A stretch of 10,534 nt of DNA from an uncultured Amaricoccus sp. (GTDB lineage: Bacteria > Pseudomonadota > Alphaproteobacteria > Rhodobacterales > Rhodobacteraceae), in contig NZ_CALLYO010000575.1 of assembly GCF_937858865.1 (NCBI RefSeq), positions 1-10,534 on the forward strand, written 5' to 3'. Made by a program: the position numbers and the translations under genes. This document shows positions 1 through 4,765 of this stretch, piece after piece. A model generated the notes under the pieces. That model searched no databases, was not told where the DNA came from, and saw nothing but the letters and a program-made list of their open reading frames with translations. Every line of letters starts with the position of its first letter. Position 1 is the first letter of the stretch.

Positions 1-1
1 C

Positions 2-79
2 GCCTGCGGCCTCCGCCACGAGCCCGGCCTCCTCCGCGGCGTCGCCAGCCCGGCCGGGGCCGACCGCCTCACCCGTTGA
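2..79 (+). CDS. 3' end of an unidentified upstream gene (partial)
   Basis: An open frame enters from the left edge and ends at a TGA at 77-79, giving 25 residues that begin ACGLRHEPGL and end GADRLTR. Almost every codon ends in G or C (24 of 25), matching the real genes in this window, which is the only argument that it is coding. The fragment is too short to assign to a family. The 176 bases between this stop and fixL are GC-rich and hold no clear gene, FNR-type box or terminator that I can see. It may simply be non-coding sequence. Confidence 0.35.
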   Translation, partial: ACGLRHEPGLLRGVASPAGADRLTR

Positions 80-255
80 CGCGCGCGCTGGCCCGCAGCG
101 GCCGTGACCGCCAGCCTCAGGCCCCGCCGATCCGGACCCGAGCCGCCACGAGAACCCCGGCAGACCGCCCCGGCCCGCGCCCGGGGAGGGTGCGCCCAAC
201 TGCCGCCCCCTGTGGACCGCCCCGCCGTCCTTGAGGTAGAACCCCCAGAGAGCCA

Positions 256-1782
256 ATGGGGGGCGATAACCGTCCGATGTCAGGCGAAGTGAGGCGAGCG
301 CCCGACGTCAGCGAGGCGACGCTCAGGATGCGAGGCTGCATCCTCGTGCTCGACGCGCAGGATCTGCGCGTCCGCATGGCGAGCGCCGCCGCGCCCGCCC
401 TGCTCGGCTACCGCCAGGCGGAGCTCGCATCCCTCACCCTCCACGACCTCGTGCCCGCCCTCTCCGCCCCGGCATGGCAGAGGCGCGCGCGCCGGATGGC
501 GGCGCGGGCCGCCGTCGCGACCGGCTTCCGCCGCCGGGTCCGCCGCAGGAACGGCAGCGAGTTCCCCGCCGAGATCCGCCTCCAGCTCGCCGGCGCCGAC
601 GGAACCCTCTTCGCCAGCATCGACCCCCCCTTCGGCAACCGGGACGCCCGCCCCTACGAGGCAGCACTCCTCCGCTCCGTCATCAACACCGCCCCGGACG
701 CCATCCTCACCATCGACGTCAAGGGCCGCGTCGGCACCTTCAGCCCGGCGGCGGAGCGGATGTTCGGCTATGCCGCTTCCGAGGTGACCGGCCGGAACGT
801 GAACATGCTGATGCCCGAGCCCTACCGCTCGCAGCACGACGGCTACCTCGCCCGCTACCTCACGACCGGCGAGAAGCGCATCATCGGCATCGGCCGCACC
901 GTCACCGCGCGTCACAAGGACGGCCACACCTTCCCGATCGAGCTGGCGGTCGGCGAGGTGCGGGTCGCCGACAGCCACATGTTCACCGGCTTCATCCGCG
1001 ACATCTCCGAGCGGGTCGCCGCCCACGAGCGCGGCGTGAAGCTGCAGCAGGAGCTCAGCCACGTCGGCCGCCTCTCGGCGATGGGCGAGGTCGCCTCGAT
1101 GATCGTGCACGAGCTGAACCAGCCGCTGACCGCCATCGCCAACTTCGGTGAGGCGGCCCGGCGTCTGATCGAGTCCGGCGGCGATCCGGCCCGCGCCGCG
1201 AGCTTCATGGAGAAGGCAGTCGCCCAGGCGCACCGCGCCAGCGAGATGATCCGCCGGCTCAGGAGCTTCGTCTCGCGCGGCCCGACCGAGCGCGAGCCGA
1301 TCGCCGTCAACGAGGTGGTGCGCGACGCCGCCCGCCTCGCGCTCATCGGCGCCGCCGACCAGCAGATCCACACCCGCTTCGAGCTGGCCGAAGGCCTGCC
1401 GGAAGTCACCGCCGACCGCATCCAGGTGCAGCAGGTCGTGGTCAACCTGATCCGCAACGGCATCGACGCCATGATCGAGGCCGGTGCCGGTGCCGGCACC
1501 GGCGGCGAAGAACCGCCGCTCGTCGTCGCCACCGGCCGCGCCCCCGACGGCGCCATCCTGGTCTCGGTCACCGACAGCGGCCCGGGCATCGCGCCCGAGA
1601 TCGCGGGCGGCCTCTTCACCCCCTTCGTCACCACCAAGCCGACCGGCATGGGCATCGGCCTCTCGATCAGCCGCTCGATCATCGAGGCGCACGGCGGCCG
1701 CATCTGGTGCGAGCCGCGCCCGGAGGGCGGCACCCGCTTCACCTTCACCCTGCCGCTCGCCGCCTACGGGGCCGGCCCGTGA
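256..1782 (+). CDS. fixL: FixL-type oxygen-sensing histidine kinase (PAS-PAS-HisKA-HATPase)
   Basis: Cytoplasmic kinase of 508 residues expected to bind heme, autophosphorylate when O2 is absent and pass phosphate to FixJ. Residues about 20-125 form a weak, degenerate N-terminal PAS domain. Residues about 138-252 are a strong FixL heme PAS: His194 in RSQHDGY matches the proximal heme ligand (His200 of Bradyrhizobium FixL), and Arg214 in IGIGR, exactly 20 residues later, matches the O2-contacting Arg220. The kinase half has the phospho-acceptor His285 in VHELNQPL, N-box Asn397/Asn401, G1 box DSGPG (440-444), F box around LFTPF and G2 box GMGIGL. No membrane helix is visible, so it resembles the soluble two-PAS Bradyrhizobium form rather than the membrane form of Sinorhizobium. 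The ATG at 256 has only a weak AGAG-like ribosome site; the ATG at 277 is an alternative. Its stop codon overlaps the ribosome site of fixJ, so the two are surely co-transcribed. Confidence 0.92.
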   Translation: MGGDNRPMSGEVRRAPDVSEATLRMRGCILVLDAQDLRVRMASAAAPALLGYRQAELASLTLHDLVPALSAPAWQRRARRMAARAAVATGFRRRVRRRNGSEFPAEIRLQLAGADGTLFASIDPPFGNRDARPYEAALLRSVINTAPDAILTIDVKGRVGTFSPAAERMFGYAASEVTGRNVNMLMPEPYRSQHDGYLARYLTTGEKRIIGIGRTVTARHKDGHTFPIELAVGEVRVADSHMFTGFIRDISERVAAHERGVKLQQELSHVGRLSAMGEVASMIVHELNQPLTAIANFGEAARRLIESGGDPARAASFMEKAVAQAHRASEMIRRLRSFVSRGPTEREPIAVNEVVRDAARLALIGAADQQIHTRFELAEGLPEVTADRIQVQQVVVNLIRNGIDAMIEAGAGAGTGGEEPPLVVATGRAPDGAILVSVTDSGPGIAPEIAGGLFTPFVTTKPTGMGIGLSISRSIIEAHGGRIWCEPRPEGGTRFTFTLPLAAYGAGP

Positions 1783-1792
1783 GGGTGCACCA

Positions 1793-2410
1793 ATGAGCGC
1801 CGAGGGCCGGCTCTGCCTCGTCGACGACGACCCGAGCGTGCGCGAATCGCTCGAGGCGCTGCTCTCGGTCGCCGGGTTCGATGTCTCGGCCTACGGGTCG
1901 GCCGAGGATTTCCTCGCCGGCTTCGACCCCGAGCGCACCGCCTGCGTGCTGCTCGACGTCCGCATGCCGGGGATGGACGGGCTCGACCTGCTGGAGAGCC
2001 TCGACCGCCGCAGCGTGCCGATCGTCATCATGACCGGCCATGCCGACGTGCCGACGGCGGTGCGCGCCATGAAGGCGGGCGCGGCGGACTTCGTCGAGAA
2101 GCCCTTCACCTCCGCCCGGCTCCTTGACAGCATCAGGGGCGCGATCGCCCGCTCCACTCCCGGGCGGCCGAGCCTCGACCCCGAGCTCCGCAACCGCTTC
2201 GCCGCCCTCACCCCGCGCGAGACCGAGGTCATGCAGCAGATGGTGATCGGTCTGCCGAACAAGCTGATTGCCCACCACCTCGGCATGAGCCCGCGCACCG
2301 TCGAGATCCACCGCGGCCGCGTCATGCAGAAGACCGGCGCCGACAGCCTGTCCCACCTAGTGCGCATGGCGATCCGCGCCGGCCTCGATCCGGACGCCGG
2401 CACGCCGTAA
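1793..2410 (+). CDS. fixJ: FixJ-type response regulator (receiver + LuxR/NarL HTH)
   Basis: Response regulator of 205 residues, the usual FixJ length. The receiver domain (about 5-120) has the acidic pocket Asp11-13, phospho-acceptor Asp55 in LLDVRMPGMDG, Thr81 and Lys103 in EKPF. After a linker, residues about 137-200 form a LuxR/FixJ-type helix-turn-helix beginning LTPRETEVM and including MSPRTVEIHRGRVM. By family knowledge, phospho-FixJ dimerises and activates fixK-type promoters under low oxygen. The ATG at 1793 is preceded by GAGGG at 1781-1785, which overlaps the fixL stop, indicating translational coupling; the gap is ten bases. The frame stays open far upstream inside fixL, but that part is out of frame with the kinase and is not coding. 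Direct pairing with the neighbouring FixL is inferred from adjacency and family. Confidence 0.93.
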   Translation: MSAEGRLCLVDDDPSVRESLEALLSVAGFDVSAYGSAEDFLAGFDPERTACVLLDVRMPGMDGLDLLESLDRRSVPIVIMTGHADVPTAVRAMKAGAADFVEKPFTSARLLDSIRGAIARSTPGRPSLDPELRNRFAALTPRETEVMQQMVIGLPNKLIAHHLGMSPRTVEIHRGRVMQKTGADSLSHLVRMAIRAGLDPDAGTP

Positions 2411-2478
2411 GGAAGACTGCGGACTATCCCGCCGGCGCCCGATGGGCAATCTTGGCGGCAGCACGGCGGAGGGCCGGG

Positions 2479-2874
2479 ATGCCGGAAGGACTTGCCTTCA
2501 CGGTGCACGTGATCGACGACGACGAGGCGGTACGCGAGTCCCTCGAGGCGCTGCTCGTCGTCGCTGGCTTCGACGTCACCACCTATGCCTCGGCGGAAGC
2601 CTATCTCGAGGGCGATCCCCGCGACGGCTGCGTGCTGGTCGACGTCCACATGCCCGGCATGGGCGGCCTCGAGCTCCTGCGCCTGCTCGCCGGGCGCGAG
2701 CCGCCCGTCCCGGTCGTCGTCCTCACCGCCAGCCGCGAGACGCGCCTGCGCGAGCGCGCGCTCGGGCTCGGCGCGCGCGCCTTCCTGAGCAAGCCGGTGC
2801 CCGAGGCGATGCTTCTCGATACACTGCATGCGGTGGATAAGGGGAATCGCTTACGCTGGGCCAACCGCACATAA
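2479..2874 (+). CDS. Stand-alone receiver-domain protein, FixJ-receiver paralogue
   Basis: Single-domain response regulator of 131 residues with no DNA-binding or enzymatic output domain. The phosphorylation site is complete: acidic residues Asp13-15, phospho-acceptor Asp55 in LVDVHMPGM, Thr83 and Lys105 in SKPV. Residues 18-33 match FixJ residues 16-31 at 15 of 16 positions, so it probably arose by duplication of fixJ with loss of the HTH. It starts 68 bases after fixJ. The ATG at 2479 is chosen because GGAGGG lies at 2468-2473, five bases upstream; a TTG at 2452 is open in frame but has no such site. Plausible jobs, all inferred, are a phosphate sink or competitor for FixL, or a diffusible partner for another kinase. 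It ends within a short basic tail (GNRLRWANRT). From memory, Bradyrhizobium has a similar gene between fixJ and fixK2. Confidence 0.87.
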   Translation: MPEGLAFTVHVIDDDEAVRESLEALLVVAGFDVTTYASAEAYLEGDPRDGCVLVDVHMPGMGGLELLRLLAGREPPVPVVVLTASRETRLRERALGLGARAFLSKPVPEAMLLDTLHAVDKGNRLRWANRT

Positions 2875-2966
2875 GTGTATCTCACGACTGCCCCTCGCCC
2901 GGCATTGGCCGTTCAGTGGACCAACGGGTGCGGCGCGAACGCCGTCCCCGGGGCGGGAGACACGAC

Positions 2967-3650
2967 ATGCAAGCTCAGGCAGCGATCGCGATGGTGGACC
3001 GGCCCCACCCGTTCCTGCGGCAAGCCAGCACCAACGCGGCCGCGTCCGGCGGGCGTGCCGCCAAGGAGCTCCGGCTCGCACGCGGCCGGGCGCTCTTCTA
3101 CGAGGGCGATCGGGTCGAGCACTTCTACGAGATCCTCAGCGGCACGGTGCGCTGCTGCCGCATCATCCATGACGGCCGGCGGCAGATCTATCGCTTCGTC
3201 GGGCAGGGCGGCATGATCGGCCTCGGCTGCCAGGATCGCTACGGCTATTCCGCCGAGGCCGTCACCGACGTGGTGGCGCGCCGGCACCGCCTCGCCGATC
3301 TCGACGCCGCCATGGCCGCCGACGACGCCATGCGCCGCGGCGTCCTGCAGGCGCTCCGCGACGAACTCGCCGCCACGCGCGCCCAGATGCTGCTCCTCGG
3401 GCGCATGAGCGCCGCCGAGAAGCTCGCCTCCTTCCTCCTCGCCCTCGCCGGCGAGTCTGCCGACCCGGACGCCTGCATCGAGCTGCCGATGACCCGCAGC
3501 GACATCGCCGACTATCTCGGCCTGACGATCGAGACCGTCAGCCGCAAGCTCAACGAGCTCCGCCTCCTCGGCGTCATCTGCCTCGACACCCCGACCCGCG
3601 TCCGCATCACCGACCTCGACCGCATCGAAGCCATCGCCGAGGCCGCCTGA
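2967..3650 (+). CDS. fixK: FixK-type Crp/Fnr transcription regulator
   Basis: Regulator of 227 residues. Residues about 35-115 form the cNMP-like beta-barrel, about 118-150 the dimer helix, and about 174-200 a helix-turn-helix (MTRSDIADYLGLTIETVSRK). The recognition helix has Glu189, Ser192 and Arg193, the FNR-type signature that reads TTGAT/ATCAA. Cysteines (64, 65, 88, 170, 205) do not form the N-terminal cluster needed for an FNR or FnrN [4Fe-4S] centre, so oxygen is not sensed directly; this is the FixK pattern. By family knowledge it relays FixJ output to genes for high-affinity respiration and nitrate use. The ATG at 2967 is preceded by GGGAGA at 2955-2960; an in-frame GTG at 2916 would add an Arg-rich stretch and lacks a ribosome site. 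No FNR-type palindrome is seen in the 92-base gap upstream, so control by FixJ rather than autoregulation is likely. Confidence 0.87.
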   Translation: MQAQAAIAMVDRPHPFLRQASTNAAASGGRAAKELRLARGRALFYEGDRVEHFYEILSGTVRCCRIIHDGRRQIYRFVGQGGMIGLGCQDRYGYSAEAVTDVVARRHRLADLDAAMAADDAMRRGVLQALRDELAATRAQMLLLGRMSAAEKLASFLLALAGESADPDACIELPMTRSDIADYLGLTIETVSRKLNELRLLGVICLDTPTRVRITDLDRIEAIAEAA

Positions 3651-3824
3651 ACAGCGGCCCCGGCTTCCATACGCCGTCGCGCCCGCCTCCCGCGCTGACT
3701 CTGGTCACGGCCGCAAATCGTATGGCCGCTTTCCAGCCCCTTTCCGGCCGCATTCCAGTCCGCCCAAGCCGCTGTTAACACGAACGGAATTCCCCTCGAG
3801 ACCGATTCACTCCGCCGGGCCGCG
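3651..3824. repeat. Gap between converging genes with short inverted and direct repeats
   Basis: This non-coding gap separates the ends of fixK and the - strand regulator. It holds a perfect 7-base inverted repeat, CCATACG (3667-3673) against CGTATGG (3719-3725); another, ACAGCGG (3651-3657) against CCGCTGT (3769-3775); and AGCGGCC (3653-3659) against GGCCGCT (3724-3730). There is also a direct repeat, GGCCGCTTTCCAG (3724-3736) and GGCCGCATTCCAG (3746-3758), one mismatch apart with a 22-base period. The stems overlap and have long loops, and no T-run follows, so a classical terminator is not supported. The region may end transcription in both directions by other means, or be chance in GC-rich DNA. 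Confidence 0.4.
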
Positions 3825-4520
3825 TCAGGACTTCGGATCGTCGATCCAGGGCGTCGGCTTCGCCAGCCACCTCAAGTCCTCGATCTCCGCGATCCGCACC
3901 TGCGCCCCGTCCACCTGCACCCCGTAGGCCCGGAGCGAAGCGAACGCCCGCGACAGGTTCTCCGGCGTCATCCCCAGCCACGACGCGATCAGCCGCTTCT
4001 CGTGCGGCAACGAAAACTCGTCCCCTTCCGCCGCTTCGTGCAGCCGGATCAAGTAGTTGGCAAGCCGCTCCACCGACGACCGCAGCTTCAGGTTCTTCTC
4101 CCGCCGCACGCAGTCCCGATATCCGCTCGCCAGCTCCGCCACGATCTCGTCCGCGAACGACCGATCGTCCGCGACAACCCGCCGCACGTCCTCCGACGGA
4201 ATCAACGCGATCCGGCTCCGCGACAGGGTCCGCGCCGACATCAGATATGGCTTGTCGACAACCGTCGCGGCCAGAATGAACGTCGCCAGCGGCCCCAGCG
4301 TCGACATCGTCGTCTCCCGATCGTGCCACTGCGCATAGAGCTCCACCCCGCCCTCTATCAGCACGTGAAAGAAGTCCGGAACGTCCCCCTCGCGGATCAG
4401 ATCGACCGCCGGCGGGAATGTCTGCAGGTAGGCACCCCGGATCAGCGACTCGAACGCCTGATCGCCCATCGTGCGGAACAACGGGAGGTGCCGGAACTCG
4501 GCGACATCGTCAGCGCGCAT
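3825..4520 (-). CDS. Crp/Fnr-family regulator divergent from narK (NarR-like candidate)
   Basis: Regulator of 231 residues on the - strand. Residues about 12-120 form the cNMP-type sensor barrel, about 122-160 the dimer helix, and about 170-205 the helix-turn-helix (KRLIASWLGMTPENLSRAF). Glu187, Ser190 and Arg191 give the FNR-type recognition signature. The only cysteine is Cys137, so no iron-sulfur cluster is possible and the signal must be something else. Its place directly divergent from narK-narG recalls NarR of Paracoccus, an FNR-family protein that switches on narKGHJI with nitrate or nitrite; NnrR or Dnr-type NO regulators are alternatives. The ATG at 4520 is chosen because GAGGA lies six bases upstream on the - strand; longer in-frame starts up to 4607 would read through the promoter and lack a ribosome site. 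The family call is firm, the NarR-like role is inference from position. Confidence 0.85.
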   Translation of the reverse strand: MRADDVAEFRHLPLFRTMGDQAFESLIRGAYLQTFPPAVDLIREGDVPDFFHVLIEGGVELYAQWHDRETTMSTLGPLATFILAATVVDKPYLMSARTLSRSRIALIPSEDVRRVVADDRSFADEIVAELASGYRDCVRREKNLKLRSSVERLANYLIRLHEAAEGDEFSLPHEKRLIASWLGMTPENLSRAFASLRAYGVQVDGAQVRIAEIEDLRWLAKPTPWIDDPKS

Positions 4521-4538
4521 CTTCCGTCCTCGCTTTGT

Positions 4539-4573
4539 TTGATATTTATCAAGCGCAAACCGGTCGGCGTCAA
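4539..4573 (-). promoter_or_regulatory. Predicted promoter of the - strand regulator with a perfect FNR/FixK box over its -10
   Basis: Read on the - strand, TTGACG (4568-4573 in + coordinates) and GATAAA (4545-4550) sit exactly 17 bases apart, a good sigma-70-type pair, predicting a start near 4538 and a leader of about 18 bases carrying the GAGGA ribosome site. The perfect palindrome TTGAT-ATTT-ATCAA occupies 4539-4552 and covers the -10. By known rules for FNR-type proteins, a site here blocks RNA polymerase, so repression is expected, either by the gene's own product or by FixK. The box is about 175 bases from the inferred narK start, too far for usual activation of narK. Confidence 0.65.
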
Positions 4574-4672
4574 GCCTCGGCACCGCTGCCGCATGCGCGC
4601 GCCACACATCTGCAAACCGCGTGATCCAAGGAATAGCCTCACGGACTTGTTTTGAATGTCAGGCGCTTAGTC

Positions 4673-4686
4673 TTGACACAGATCAA
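4673..4686 (+). promoter_or_regulatory. FNR/FixK/NarR-type activator box of the narK-narG operon
   Basis: TTGAC-ACAG-ATCAA differs from the FNR/FixK consensus TTGAT-N4-ATCAA at one position. Its centre, 4679.5, is about 86 bases before the narK ATG. If it acts at the usual -41.5 position, transcription starts near 4721, leaving a leader of about 45 bases; only a weak -10-like CATTGC/ATTGCT lies at 4710-4716, consistent with dependence on an activator. TTGACA at 4673-4678 also resembles a -35, but no convincing -10 follows at 17-18 bases. Which protein binds is not shown by the sequence. Confidence 0.7.
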
Positions 4687-4765
4687 ATCCCCGCGGCATC
4701 CGCGCGGCCCATTGCTGTTGGCGAAGGCGCTCCGGCGATCCCGGCGCGCTGCCTTGGAGGACAGC

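Noticed and set aside
280..1692. 470-codon open frame on the - strand opposite fixL
   Set aside because: It is antisense to a clear kinase, has low-complexity content and no recognisable motif.
2430..2458. Possible hairpin after fixJ (CCGCC/GGCGG with inner GCCC/GGGC)
   Set aside because: The stems are short and interrupted, no T-run follows, and the next gene of the same strand begins 68 bases after fixJ, so an operon terminator is not supported.
2860..2895. Possible FixJ-binding element upstream of fixK
   Set aside because: There are small partial symmetries (CTTA...TAAG, CAC-ATAA-GTG), but I could not match them to a FixJ consensus with confidence.
4001..4655. + strand open frame of 217 codons opposite the Crp/Fnr regulator
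   Set aside because: It is antisense to a well-formed regulator, runs across its promoter and is rich in Arg/Pro/His without domain features.
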